From positions 1 to 27,871 of the forward strand of contig JAHHUA010000005.1 in NCBI GenBank assembly GCA_020024235.1: a stretch of DNA of 27,871 nt, given 5' to 3'. Both the position numbers and the translations under genes were made by a program. Source of the DNA: Oscillospiraceae bacterium. Lineage in GTDB: Bacteria; Bacillota; Clostridia; Oscillospirales; Ruminococcaceae. The notes below the pieces were generated by a model that made no database searches, was not told the origin of the DNA, and saw only the letters and a program-made list of their open reading frames with translations. Position 1 is the stretch's first letter; each line of letters opens with the position of its first letter. Below are positions 1 through 8,606 of the stretch, one piece after another.

Positions 1-116
1 GAATTGTATTATATAATAATTAGCCAAAAAACATATGACTGGAATTGATAATTATAGTAATATTACAGAAAAGCTAAAAGATTACAGAATAATTACAAAA
101 AAATTTCAAAAAACAC

Positions 117-145
117 TTGACAAATGAATTGAAATGAGTTATTAT
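117..145 (+). promoter_or_regulatory. Sigma-A promoter of the 475-aa secreted protein gene
   Basis: TTGACA at 117-122, a 17-base spacer, and TATTAT at 140-145. This near-consensus promoter predicts a start near 152 and a leader of about 79 bases. The leader holds a 6-bp hairpin (159-164 with 185-190) enclosing a purine-rich loop, which might stabilise the mRNA. Confidence 0.8.
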
Positions 146-230
146 ATGTTCAGCGACAAGGGAAGAAGCAAGGAGAGAGGCATATTCCCTAGGTCACAAA
201 CTAAATTTAAATTTATTGGAGGAAATAATA

Positions 231-1658
231 ATGAAGAAGATTATATCTTTGGCATTGGCTACTTCTATGGTAGCTGGCATGGCTGTAACAGCTTTTGCTA
301 GACCAACAGAACCAAATGTTGACCCAACAGTTAGCCCAGAAAGCCCACTTTATGTTGGAACAGAAATGAAAGGTTTCTCTGAATGGGATCAAAAGGAAAT
401 CAGAGTTGATGACGAAACAGTTATCGCTATTAAACTCGATGAACTTCCTTACGACTTCAAAGAATCCGATATGAGAAAATACAAGGCTTTCTTCCAAGTA
501 AACGTTGGTGAAAGACTCGTTGTTGAAGATGGTGTTAAGCTCGGTTACCACAAATACGAAAAGACAGACAGAACACCTACAAGAGTTTCTCACTATGAAA
601 TTGACTCTAAGAAAGCAAGAAAAGTTGGCGGTTACTCCAGCCAAGTATATGCAATCAATGCAAGAATTCCTAACGAAATCATTAACACAATTTACTCTTG
701 GGCTCCTAACTACAAAAAAGACAGCCGTGTTGAACTCCGTGTTTTGGCAAACAAGGGTGTTGTAGGTTTAGATTCTAACGGTCTTATTGCTGTTAATTAC
801 AACCCTGCTGATTTGATGTCTGATGGTGAACTTAACTATGTAATCATTGACAACAAAACTGGCGAAGAAACTTATGTTACAAATGCTAACTTGATAAACG
901 CTAACAATACACAAGTTCGTGATATGACTGTATGGGCTGAAGACCAAGTTAAAGCTGCATTTAAAGCAGTAACAGTAGGCGGCAGCAAAGCTCCTATGTC
1001 TTACGACTGGTTCATTACAATTAACCTTAAAGAAGCTACAGCTAACCTCGATGTTCGTGGCGACCTCTTCGGTAAGGTAACAATTGCTAAGACAGCTCAA
1101 CAAGCTAAGGACAACTTTGATATTCCTGAACTCTGCAGAGAAATCGACTACATCAGATACTCTAACGAATACGGCCACGATTGGAGAGAAACTCACCAAG
1201 AAGTTGAAGATTTCCAATTTGAAAAAGCTGGACAACAAGCTATGTTCATCGTTGACACAACAGGTATCAGAAGCTTTGATGGCTGCTTCTCCACAACAAT
1301 GGATGAAAAGGTTTGGGAAAAATACGCTGAACCAGATTACGAATTGTTCTTCTACAGCTGGCCACACGCTCCTAAGTTCAACAGAACAGGTTCTTTGTTC
1401 TTCTACTCCGATGACACTTCTTTCAAGGGCTTCCACGTTTACGAAATAGACGAAGATCACAACCTTACAGAAGTTCCTGCAACATGGAATGAAGAAGAAG
1501 GCACACTCGAAATCAGAACAAGAGTTCTCAAGAACTACGTAATTTCTGAAAACGAACTCGGTATTGAAGAAGAACCAACAGAAGCTCCTGCTGAAGCTCC
1601 TGCTGAAGCTCCTTCCGAAAAACCTGCTGACAAGGATAACCCAGGTACAGGTAGATAA
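231..1658 (+). CDS. Abundant secreted surface protein of the shared domain family, ending at NPGTGR
   Basis: A 475-aa secreted protein of unknown function. The ATG at 231 is chosen because GGAGG at 218-222 lies 8 bases upstream and the protein then begins with a clear signal peptide (MKKII...AVTAFA, cleavage near residue 23). Residues about 370-450 match the repeat domain of the 625-aa protein on the opposite strand nearby: RTGSLFFYSDD and GTLEIRTRVLKNYVIS correspond to RSGTLSFYTDC and GILSIRTSRLEDYVLS. A Pro/Glu/Ala-rich linker (EAPAEAPAEAPSEKPADK) leads to the last six residues, NPGTGR. That resembles a sortase motif, but no hydrophobic tail follows. Codon choice is rich in C-ending Asn, Phe, Leu and Tyr codons, as in the ribosomal genes here, which suggests very high expression. 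It is monocistronic, with its own strong promoter and terminator. No enzymatic motif was recognised. Confidence 0.9.
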   Translation: MKKIISLALATSMVAGMAVTAFARPTEPNVDPTVSPESPLYVGTEMKGFSEWDQKEIRVDDETVIAIKLDELPYDFKESDMRKYKAFFQVNVGERLVVEDGVKLGYHKYEKTDRTPTRVSHYEIDSKKARKVGGYSSQVYAINARIPNEIINTIYSWAPNYKKDSRVELRVLANKGVVGLDSNGLIAVNYNPADLMSDGELNYVIIDNKTGEETYVTNANLINANNTQVRDMTVWAEDQVKAAFKAVTVGGSKAPMSYDWFITINLKEATANLDVRGDLFGKVTIAKTAQQAKDNFDIPELCREIDYIRYSNEYGHDWRETHQEVEDFQFEKAGQQAMFIVDTTGIRSFDGCFSTTMDEKVWEKYAEPDYELFFYSWPHAPKFNRTGSLFFYSDDTSFKGFHVYEIDEDHNLTEVPATWNEEEGTLEIRTRVLKNYVISENELGIEEEPTEAPAEAPAEAPSEKPADKDNPGTGR

Positions 1659-1695
1659 TTTAACTTTACAGTTACATTATTTGAATAATTAAAAT

Positions 1696-1729
1696 AAAAG
1701 ACGAAACTGCTCTCCCAGTTTCGTCTTTT
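1696..1729. terminator. Bidirectional intrinsic terminator
   Basis: A perfect 14-bp stem (1696-1709 with 1716-1729) and a 6-base loop, with A-rich and T-rich flanks. It serves both convergent secreted-protein genes. Confidence 0.9.
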
Positions 1730-1737
1730 GTTTTACA

Positions 1738-2739
1738 TTAGTGAATTCTTTGCTTTAAAATTATAATTCCCACGGCAGAGGAAATCAGAGCTATAAATGC
1801 AGCAGGCATATTATCATTATAACCTGTTGCAGGGTTATTTGTATTATTATTGATTTGTGTTTGCTTTAATGGCTTATCAGTAAGGATATATTGTCCCAAT
1901 CCATAAACTGTAAGCTCTGCTGTGAGGTTTTCAGAGTCCAGTTTACAGGATAGTGGGGTTAATACACCATTATAATAGGAATAAGCATATACGCCGTTTT
2001 TGAAGCTTTCTTCATATTCGGAAATATCAATTTCCAGAATACTTTGTGAAAATTGAGAACCGGCAGGGAAGCTTAAACAGAGAAAATCATTTTGAGGGTA
2101 TTTACTTATTATATTTTCAATGTTATTATAGGTGTAAAGGAAATTTGCAGGCCCTTTATCGGTAACATTGACGGTATAACGCCATTTATCACCGACAAAA
2201 GTAACTTTTTTATAATTGTTTATTTTGGAAATTTGATTTAATTGTTCTTTTGTAAATACCGGATAATCATTATTTACACGGATTTCATCACCGGCAGTAA
2301 GGTTATTTATATAATCATTTGAAACCCTGCGAAAACCCGCTGTAAAACCGAATTCAGTTGCTATTCTGTCATTACCGCTTGACATTGTAAGACGGTATTC
2401 TACCAAAGTTTGCTCTACATAGGACAGTGGCAGAACTTTTACTCTGAGATAATAGTTATCCATACCACGCAATACCTTAATTTCCTGTACTGCATTGCTG
2501 CCTTTGATATTTTCCAAACGTATTTTGTATTTATCACCTAATTCATTGGAAAGCGGCGCACCGTCCAGTTTAATAGGAAATTCGTAGGTTTGCCAAGGCG
2601 ACAATATTTCATTTCTATTCAGCACAGCGCCGTTTTTATCCGTGCCAAAAGTGATTTTTTCATTTTCTTCTGCCATTGCAGTTACAGAAAATGAGAAAAT
2701 CAATGCTGATGCCAGCAAAATCGACATTAATTTTTTCAT
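1738..2739 (-). CDS. Sortase-anchored surface protein (NPATG signal)
   Basis: A 333-aa cell-wall protein. It has an N-terminal signal peptide (MKKLMSILLASALIFSFSVTAMA) and a complete C-terminal sorting signal: NPATG at 302-306, a hydrophobic stretch AAFIALISSAVGIIIL, and a short basic tail KQRIH. NPxTG motifs are typical class B sortase substrates in Firmicutes, so the sortase at 12744-14465 is the likely anchoring enzyme (inference). Residues about 218-292 resemble the family domain of the neighbouring secreted proteins, ending AELTVYGLGQYILTDKPL. GGAGGAAAAAT precedes the ATG. The mature region has no recognised catalytic motif; a role in adhesion or wall structure is a guess. It is transcribed convergently with the 475-aa gene. 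Confidence 0.85.
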   Translation of the reverse strand: MKKLMSILLASALIFSFSVTAMAEENEKITFGTDKNGAVLNRNEILSPWQTYEFPIKLDGAPLSNELGDKYKIRLENIKGSNAVQEIKVLRGMDNYYLRVKVLPLSYVEQTLVEYRLTMSSGNDRIATEFGFTAGFRRVSNDYINNLTAGDEIRVNNDYPVFTKEQLNQISKINNYKKVTFVGDKWRYTVNVTDKGPANFLYTYNNIENIISKYPQNDFLCLSFPAGSQFSQSILEIDISEYEESFKNGVYAYSYYNGVLTPLSCKLDSENLTAELTVYGLGQYILTDKPLKQTQINNNTNNPATGYNDNMPAAFIALISSAVGIIILKQRIH

Positions 2740-2824
2740 ATTTTTCCTCCTATACGCCGTATTTTATATACTAACGGTGTAATAATAGTTTTAACAAAGG
2801 AATTTGAAATATTAATGGATTTTG

Positions 2825-2852
2825 TTGACAATTAACAATTTAAAAATATTTT
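2825..2852 (+). promoter_or_regulatory. Probable promoter of the nitroreductase gene
   Basis: TTGACA at 2825-2830, a 16-base spacer, and TATTTT at 2847-2852. The -35 is consensus but the -10 is weak. Confidence 0.45.
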
Positions 2853-2913
2853 AAAAAAGGCTTAATTTCCCTAAAAAAAAATAAAATTATAAAAATATGA
2901 GGATGTGATATGT

Positions 2914-3429
2914 ATGAATGAAACAATTAAAACAATTCTAACACGACGCAGCGTCAGATCTTTTACTGATGAACAAATCTCCGATGATATGTTAAAAACT
3001 ATAGTAAAATGCGGTTTGCATGCTCCTACAGCTATGAATAAGCAGTCATTTGTATTTACGGTTGTTCGCAATGAAGATATTATTCATAAACTGGAAAAAT
3101 CTGTTGAAAAAAATATGAATCGCTCTAATTATAGTATGTATCATTCAAAATGTATTATTATTCTATCAAATGACAGAGATAACAATAATGGTTATGCTGA
3201 TTGTTCATGTGCTTTGGAAAACATTTTTTTGGCAGCACATTCTTTGGGTATAGGCTCAGTATGGATTAATCAGCTTAAAGATATATGTGATTGCACTGAT
3301 ACAAGAGAAATTCTGCGTTCACTAAATATTCCTGATAACCATGTGGTATGGGGTACAGCAGCTTTGGGATATTCTGCGGTAAAAGATTTTGATGAAAAAC
3401 CCCGCACAGCTACAGTTAATTATTTTTAA
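2914..3429 (+). CDS. Small nitroreductase-family FMN oxidoreductase
   Basis: A 171-aa protein of the nitroreductase superfamily, which are FMN-dependent, NAD(P)H-using cytoplasmic enzymes. Visible signatures are the N-terminal FMN-phosphate motif RRSVRSFTDEQI, the HAPTAMNKQ segment, and a central LAAHSLGIGSVW helix where the family usually has LAAxxLGLGxxW. It is at the short end for the family. ATG 2914 is preferred over GTG 2905, because GAGG at 2899-2902 sits 11 bases before the ATG but only 2 before the GTG. The physiological substrate cannot be told from sequence; nitroaromatics, quinones or flavin are all possible. The gene stands alone between two terminators. Confidence 0.85.
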   Translation: MNETIKTILTRRSVRSFTDEQISDDMLKTIVKCGLHAPTAMNKQSFVFTVVRNEDIIHKLEKSVEKNMNRSNYSMYHSKCIIILSNDRDNNNGYADCSCALENIFLAAHSLGIGSVWINQLKDICDCTDTREILRSLNIPDNHVVWGTAALGYSAVKDFDEKPRTATVNYF

Positions 3430-3471
3430 ATATTAAAATTATGTAAGATGTAGTTTTACAGTAAAAAAATC

Positions 3472-3517
3472 AATAAACAACAAGCTCTGACAATAACTTC
3501 AGAGCTTGTTGTTTATT
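3472..3517. terminator. Intrinsic terminator after the nitroreductase gene
   Basis: A perfect 19-bp stem (3472-3490 with 3499-3517) with an 8-base loop. A short T-run follows on the + strand (TTATTTTA). Confidence 0.8.
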
Positions 3518-3527
3518 TTAAAAAAAA

Positions 3528-3555
3528 TTCCCCACTTAATATATTAAGTGGGGAA
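3528..3555 (-). terminator. Intrinsic terminator of the 625-aa secreted protein gene
   Basis: A 13-bp stem (3528-3540 with 3543-3555) followed on the minus strand by a run of seven T. It lies 9 bases past the stop codon of the minus-strand gene. Confidence 0.9.
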
Positions 3556-3564
3556 AAATTTGCT

Positions 3565-5442
3565 TTATCGCAATGTGCGGTCTGTAATAATTACTGAACC
3601 ACCTTCGCTGATATTAAAATGTGTGTAACCTGCGGAGTCAACATAAATATTAGCATTTGTCATTTTCTTATAAGTATTTGTAGTTGGGTTATAAAGATAT
3701 GCAATTAAACTATTTTTGTTAAGACCGGTTAAATCTGCTCTGACAGCAACGCTTGGGTTAATTCCCATACTGCCTTTGTGGTTAAATGTTACAACAGAAA
3801 CTTTGTTGGAGAACCATTTTTCAAATTTAGATTTAATACTCTTGTCATTGACAGTCATACCAAGCTCTAATTTTGAAGAAGCTTTTCCGGAGTTCTTTGC
3901 ATCAATATACCATTGATATTCAACATGTTTGCCATTTACACGTCTGAGAATAATTTTTTCTCCGTATGTAAGAGTTTTGCCTGCGGTAACTAAATCAGTA
4001 CCGCTGGTGTATACCTTGTCACCATTTAACTTAACAACAGCATATTTACCTTCTCTGTTGGCAGAACTTATGTTAGATGCTGAAACATCAAGTTTCTGGG
4101 TGCTTCCTGTTTGTGTAGAAGGTGAAGATGGTCTGTCGCTTGAAGAATTATCAGATGAACTGCTAGAAGAAGTTCCTTTAAGAGGTTTATCAGAAATTAC
4201 ATAACTACCCAATTTGTCAGTGCGGATGGAGAGTGTTTCTTCATATCTGTCAATAGTAGGAGTGAGCTTGGTAAGTTTTCCGCGGGAGTCTATAGAGTAA
4301 ATGTATTTAAGGTCTGTGTGGAAAGTCAATGTACCTGATTTGCCAAAAGTAGGACGAGAAGTTACATTGAAAAATTCACAGTAAGCACCACGGTTATTTT
4401 TAGCTATATTATATTTGTCATAAGTGTTGTAGTGCAAGTCAAATTTGTATTTTGATGAAGTAATGCGTGCTTCATATGTAATGGAATTGTCATAGAATCC
4501 AATTAAAACATTGTCATCATAATCAGGGTCAAATTCTGCATCATATCCATCTGAATCTACATCATAGTCTACATAGTAATTTGAACTGCTTCCACCGTGG
4601 CTGCTGCCATGGCTGCTAAGAGGCTTATCGGAAAGTACATAATCTTCCAATCTGGATGTACGAATGGACAAAATACCATCATCTCTGTCGTATTCAGCAG
4701 AAAGTTTAGTAAGTTTACCTCTGGAATCCACACTGTAAATATATCTGCAATCTGTGTAGAAAGACAAAGTACCGGATCTTCCGAAAGTAGGACGAGCAGG
4801 AACATTAAAGAATTCCAAATATGCATCGGAATATTTTCTTTCCAAATCATATTTGTCATCTGTATCATAAGTTAAATTAAATTTATATTTTGATGATGTA
4901 ATATAAGCCTCATATACAATATAGTTTCTGTTAAAGCCTATATTAACTTTTGAATCATAATCAGGGTCAAAAATTGCATAATATCCGTCTATGTCTACAT
5001 CATAATCGGAATATCCGCTTGAGCTGCCGGAACCACCTGAGGAGCTGCGACCTATGTCAATAACAACATCATCGTTGTACCATTTACGGTCTGAGCCTCT
5101 GTATTGAAAGTCGATAATAAAATAATCACCATTTCTGGCATCTTTACTTACATTAATATTAAAGCTTGCCTCATTGCGATTATCCTTTATACCGCTAATT
5201 GTTGCAACACTTCCATAGCTGACAATTTCCGGGTTTCTGATTATTAATCTTTCATTACTATCATTTCTCAAATAAACTCTTCGGCTTTCTCCAGGGCGTA
5301 ACGAAGTTATTTCATTGCCCTTGTAATCTGTGAGCTTAATATCTGATGGGACATATTCATATTCATCATTATAAGCAAAAGCGTTAATGGATAAGCTGAA
5401 AATCATTGTCAACGCCAAAACAATGGATAAAATTTTTTTCAT
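3565..5442 (-). CDS. Secreted protein with two tandem family repeats and a shared C-terminal domain
   Basis: A 625-aa secreted protein of unknown function. The ATG at 5442 has AAGGAGGAG upstream and starts a signal peptide (MKKILSIVLALTMIFSLSINAFA); a longer reading with 34 extra residues lacks such a site. Domain order: residues 24-130 unique; Ser/Gly linker; repeat 1 about 147-275; His/Ser linker; repeat 2 about 293-421; Ser-rich linker; C-terminal domain about 455-625. The repeats align almost end to end, sharing GY.A.FDPDYD, ITSSKYKF, RPTFG.SGTL and a YV(L/I)SDKPL ending. The C-terminal domain matches the secreted protein at 17063-17767. The Asp/Tyr-rich composition might indicate metal or carbohydrate binding, but that is speculation. 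It has no sorting signal, so it is probably released or held non-covalently. Confidence 0.85.
   Translation of the reverse strand: MKKILSIVLALTMIFSLSINAFAYNDEYEYVPSDIKLTDYKGNEITSLRPGESRRVYLRNDSNERLIIRNPEIVSYGSVATISGIKDNRNEASFNINVSKDARNGDYFIIDFQYRGSDRKWYNDDVVIDIGRSSSGGSGSSSGYSDYDVDIDGYYAIFDPDYDSKVNIGFNRNYIVYEAYITSSKYKFNLTYDTDDKYDLERKYSDAYLEFFNVPARPTFGRSGTLSFYTDCRYIYSVDSRGKLTKLSAEYDRDDGILSIRTSRLEDYVLSDKPLSSHGSSHGGSSSNYYVDYDVDSDGYDAEFDPDYDDNVLIGFYDNSITYEARITSSKYKFDLHYNTYDKYNIAKNNRGAYCEFFNVTSRPTFGKSGTLTFHTDLKYIYSIDSRGKLTKLTPTIDRYEETLSIRTDKLGSYVISDKPLKGTSSSSSSDNSSSDRPSSPSTQTGSTQKLDVSASNISSANREGKYAVVKLNGDKVYTSGTDLVTAGKTLTYGEKIILRRVNGKHVEYQWYIDAKNSGKASSKLELGMTVNDKSIKSKFEKWFSNKVSVVTFNHKGSMGINPSVAVRADLTGLNKNSLIAYLYNPTTNTYKKMTNANIYVDSAGYTHFNISEGGSVIITDRTLR
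4180..4566 (-). repeat. Coding repeat, second copy of the 129-aa secreted domain
   Basis: Residues 293-421 of the 625-aa protein. It is similar at protein level to the preceding copy at 4618-5004. The DNA has diverged, so this is an old duplication. Confidence 0.8.
4618..5004 (-). repeat. Coding repeat, first copy of the 129-aa secreted domain
   Basis: Residues 147-275 of the 625-aa protein, the partner of the copy at 4180-4566. A related single domain ends the 475-aa protein at 231-1658. Confidence 0.8.
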
Positions 5443-5622
5443 TTTATTCTCCTCCTTATAATAACTGTTTGCATGATAATTATAACTCATAATTATACAA
5501 AAATAAAGAGGTAAAAAGAAATTAACAAAAATATTACAAAACAATGCAATAAAATAATGAAAAAATTACTCTTATATATAATGAATGGTATAATTGTTTC
5601 AAATAATTACATATAAAAAAAT

Positions 5623-5654
5623 TCCGCACTTATTTTAACAGCAATAAGTGCGGA
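5623..5654 (-). terminator. Intrinsic terminator of nrdDG
   Basis: A perfect 12-bp stem (5623-5634 with 5643-5654) and a seven-T tract on the minus strand, 6 bases after the nrdG stop codon. Confidence 0.9.
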
Positions 5655-5660
5655 TATTTT

Positions 5661-6152
5661 TTATTCAAGTATAATTGCTTTTTTTAGGGAAAGGGATTTT
5701 TTAAGATCAATAATTCTTTGATTTAGGCTTCCTCTAAAAAGAAGTGTTAAATCTCTTTCATTTTCTTCATATTTGCCATCAACCAAGACATCACAAAGTG
5801 AAAGCAGCTTGTTGATGTCAGCATCATTTTTTTCCATAAGTTCTTCAAAAGTCCAGCCACTGTAAATCCAGCAGTTTTTTCCTTGTCGGGTTACGGCTTC
5901 AGCAATGGGAATAAGTTCTTTTGCCTGTATTATAGGTTCACCACCGCTGAAAGTAATTCCGGACAAAAGCGGATTTTTATTAAATTCAGCAATGACTTTT
6001 TCAGCTTCTATATCATAACCGCCGTTTATATTGTGGCTTTCCGGGTTATGACAGCCTTTGCAGCCATGGGGACAGCCTTGAGTAAATAAAGTAAATCTAA
6101 TGCCTTTTCCGTCTACAATGGATTCTTTTACAACTCCGGCAATTCTGATCAT
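5661..6152 (-). CDS. nrdG: Anaerobic ribonucleotide reductase activating protein (radical SAM)
   Basis: A 163-aa radical-SAM activase. It uses a 4Fe-4S cluster and S-adenosylmethionine to generate the glycyl radical on NrdD under anaerobic conditions. The cluster motif CxxxCxxC is Cys27, Cys31 and Cys34 (QGCPHGCKGCHN), and the SAM-binding GGEP motif follows (TFSGGEPI). The length fits the family. Its ATG overlaps the nrdD stop codon by one base (TAATG), so the two genes are translationally coupled, giving a matched enzyme/activase pair. Regulation should follow the NrdR boxes upstream of nrdD. Confidence 0.97.
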   Translation of the reverse strand: MIRIAGVVKESIVDGKGIRFTLFTQGCPHGCKGCHNPESHNINGGYDIEAEKVIAEFNKNPLLSGITFSGGEPIIQAKELIPIAEAVTRQGKNCWIYSGWTFEELMEKNDADINKLLSLCDVLVDGKYEENERDLTLLFRGSLNQRIIDLKKSLSLKKAIILE

Positions 6153-8479
6153 TATATTCTCTCCATACCTACACTGTGTTTTACTCTGTCATTTACCTCA
6201 GCTTTTTTAGCATTGTTAAATCTGTCCAATGTACCTACCAGATAACCTGTAATTCTTCTGATGCGTTCAAAGGGAATATCACCTTCAACTCTGCCGCATT
6301 TAGGGCATACATTATCTATAATACCGGTGTATCCACAGACAGGGTCGCGGTCAACAGGATGATTTACAGAGCCATATCCGATTCCGCTTTCTTTCATACA
6401 GCGAATAACAGCTTCAAATGCGTCAATATTCTTGCAGGGGTCCCCGTCCAGTTCAACATATGTGATGTGTCCACCGTTAGTAAGTTCGTGATAAGGAGCT
6501 TCCAATTTAATCTTATCAAAAGCAGAAATCGGGAATTTAACAGGAATATGGAAAGAGTTAGTGTAGTATTCCTTGTCTGTAATGCCTTCAATAACTCCGT
6601 ATTTTTTTCTGTCAATATTTACAAATCTACCTGACAGACCTTCTGCCGGTGTAGCAATAAGTGAGAAGTTGAGATGAGTTTTTTCACACATTTCATCCAT
6701 GCGTTTTCTCATATGGCTTACAATTTTAAGACCCAATTTTTGAGATTCTTCGCTTTCACCGTGATGTTTTCCTGTGAGAGCGGTAAGACATTCTGCCAGA
6801 CCAATAAAACCTGCTGTCAATGTGCCGTGTTTAAGAACTTCACCAATAGTATCATCCCAAGAGAGTTTGTCGGAATCAATCCATACTCCCTGACCCATAA
6901 GGAATGGGGAATTCTTAACTTTTTTGGAAGCTTGAACTTTAAATCTTTCCAAAAGCTGATCGCATACCAACTCTATTTCCTTATCCAGCATTTCAAAGAA
7001 AAGGTCAATATCTTTGTTAGCTTTAATGCCAAGTCTTGGAAGGTTAATTGATGTAAAACTCAAGTTTCCTCTGCCAAACATTATTTCTTTGGAAGGATCA
7101 TAAACATTTGCAGCAACTCTTGTGCGGCAGCCCATATAGGCAATTTCTGTTTCGGGATGACCTTCTTTGTAGTATTGCAGATTAAATGGAGCATCTATAA
7201 AAGAATAGTTAGGGAAAAGACGTTTAGAAGAAACCTCCATGGAACGGCGGAATAAATCATAGTTTTTATCGCCGGGGTTGTAGTTTATGCCTTCCTTAAC
7301 TTTGAATATCTGAATAGGGAAAATAGGTGTTTCACCATTGCCCAATCCGTCATCTGTAGCATTAAGCAAGTTAAGAATTACCATTCTGCCTTCTGCGGAA
7401 GTGTCCATACCGTAGTTAAGGGAGCTGAATGGAATTTGCGCACCTGCTCTGGAGTGCATTGTGTTAAGGTTGTGAACTAATGCCTGCATAGCCTGGTATG
7501 TAGAGGCATTGGTTTCTTTAATTGCGTATTTTTTAGCAAATTTAGCTGCTTTGTCAGCTGTTTTTTCATCTGTAATTTGAAGAAGAAGTTCTTTTTGTTT
7601 TGCTGTATATTCTTCATCGTTTTCCAAAGATGGAATAAGACTGTATTCTTTTTCTACTTTGTTTACAATTTCCTTAGCTTTTTCAACGCCGTCTGCAACA
7701 ATGTCTTCAAGTTCCAGAAATTTGCCCAGGTTGGAAATGTAATGCTTTTTAAAGGTTTTTTTAACGCCCTTTGCCATAGCATAATCAAAGTTAGGAATAC
7801 TTTGACCGCCATGTTGGTCATTTTGGTTGGACTGAATAGCAATACAAGCCAAAGCTGCATAAGTTTGAATATCGTTAGGTTCTCTTAAAAAGCCATGGCC
7901 TGTGGAGAAACCACCTGTAAAAAGTTTATCCAAGTCAATTTGACAGCAAGTTGTTGTAAGACCGTAGAAATCTAGGTCGTGAATGTGAATATCACCTTCC
8001 AAATGGGCTTTGGAATGTTCGGGGTTAAGCATAAACATATGATAAAACTGTTTAGCACCTTCACTTCCGTATTTAAGCATGGTGCCCATAGCGGTATCGC
8101 CGTCAATATTTGCATTTTCTCTTTTAATATCGTTGTCGCAGGAATCTTTAAAAGTCAGATCTTCAAATGTTTTCATGAGTCTTGTGTTCATTTCACGGAT
8201 TCTTGTGCGTTCAGCTCTGTAAAGAATAAATTCTTTTGCTGTGCGGGAATGTCCGTTTTTAATGAGAATTTTTTCTACAGCATCTTGAATTTGTTCCACT
8301 GTAGGCTCTTTTTCAGAAACATTTTCTTCCAAATATTTAACTGTTTCTTCAGCCAAACGTTGAGCTGTATCACGGTCTTGACCATTTATTGCTCGTGCTG
8401 AATTAAAAATAGCATCAGAAATTTTGTTAATATCAAATGCCACTTTTCTGCCATCCCTTTTGGTAATTTGAGTAATCAT
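6152..8479 (-). CDS. nrdD: Anaerobic (class III) ribonucleoside-triphosphate reductase
   Basis: A 775-aa enzyme that reduces ribonucleoside triphosphates to dNTPs with a glycyl radical, in the cytoplasm under anaerobiosis. Residues 1-95 form an ATP-cone allosteric domain (TKRDGRKVAFDINKI...HSRTAKEFILYRAERTRIR). The catalytic barrel follows, with Cys451 in the YMGCRTRV segment as the expected thiyl-radical residue (position from family knowledge). A zinc-binding region shows Cys715, Cys725 and Cys728, one Cys fewer than a four-Cys site. The glycyl radical loop RITGYLVG places the radical on Gly745. The length is normal for the family. An AGGGGG site precedes the ATG. It is first gene of the nrdDG operon. 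Confidence 0.97.
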   Translation of the reverse strand: MITQITKRDGRKVAFDINKISDAIFNSARAINGQDRDTAQRLAEETVKYLEENVSEKEPTVEQIQDAVEKILIKNGHSRTAKEFILYRAERTRIREMNTRLMKTFEDLTFKDSCDNDIKRENANIDGDTAMGTMLKYGSEGAKQFYHMFMLNPEHSKAHLEGDIHIHDLDFYGLTTTCCQIDLDKLFTGGFSTGHGFLREPNDIQTYAALACIAIQSNQNDQHGGQSIPNFDYAMAKGVKKTFKKHYISNLGKFLELEDIVADGVEKAKEIVNKVEKEYSLIPSLENDEEYTAKQKELLLQITDEKTADKAAKFAKKYAIKETNASTYQAMQALVHNLNTMHSRAGAQIPFSSLNYGMDTSAEGRMVILNLLNATDDGLGNGETPIFPIQIFKVKEGINYNPGDKNYDLFRRSMEVSSKRLFPNYSFIDAPFNLQYYKEGHPETEIAYMGCRTRVAANVYDPSKEIMFGRGNLSFTSINLPRLGIKANKDIDLFFEMLDKEIELVCDQLLERFKVQASKKVKNSPFLMGQGVWIDSDKLSWDDTIGEVLKHGTLTAGFIGLAECLTALTGKHHGESEESQKLGLKIVSHMRKRMDEMCEKTHLNFSLIATPAEGLSGRFVNIDRKKYGVIEGITDKEYYTNSFHIPVKFPISAFDKIKLEAPYHELTNGGHITYVELDGDPCKNIDAFEAVIRCMKESGIGYGSVNHPVDRDPVCGYTGIIDNVCPKCGRVEGDIPFERIRRITGYLVGTLDRFNNAKKAEVNDRVKHSVGMERI

Positions 8480-8545
8480 ATTTTATTCCCCCTGCGTTTA
8501 ATGTTTATAATTTAATTATCAAGTTTAGTTAAATAATATTCTGAT

Positions 8546-8561
8546 ATACAATATATAGTTG
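8546..8561. promoter_or_regulatory. NrdR box (start-distal)
   Basis: ATACAATATATAGTTG matches the published NrdR consensus ACACWATATATWGTGT at 13 of 16 positions. It lies about 40-54 bases after the predicted transcription start of nrdD. Confidence 0.75.
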
Positions 8562-8577
8562 CATATCTAAAAAGTTG

Positions 8578-8593
8578 CAACAATATGTTGTGT
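8578..8593. promoter_or_regulatory. NrdR box (start-proximal)
   Basis: CAACAATATGTTGTGT matches the NrdR consensus at 13 of 16 positions. It is centred exactly 32 bp (three helical turns) from the other box, the usual tandem arrangement. It begins just downstream of the predicted transcription start, fitting repression by the NrdR ATP/dATP sensor. Confidence 0.8.
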
Positions 8594-8606
8594 ATGTTGC
8601 TTACAT

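Noticed and set aside
768..1460. Long open frame of 230 codons on the minus strand inside the 475-aa secreted protein gene
   Set aside because: It is Cys/Phe/Val-rich with no ribosome site, and lies wholly opposite a gene with signal peptide, strong promoter and biased codons. It is a mirror of that codon bias.
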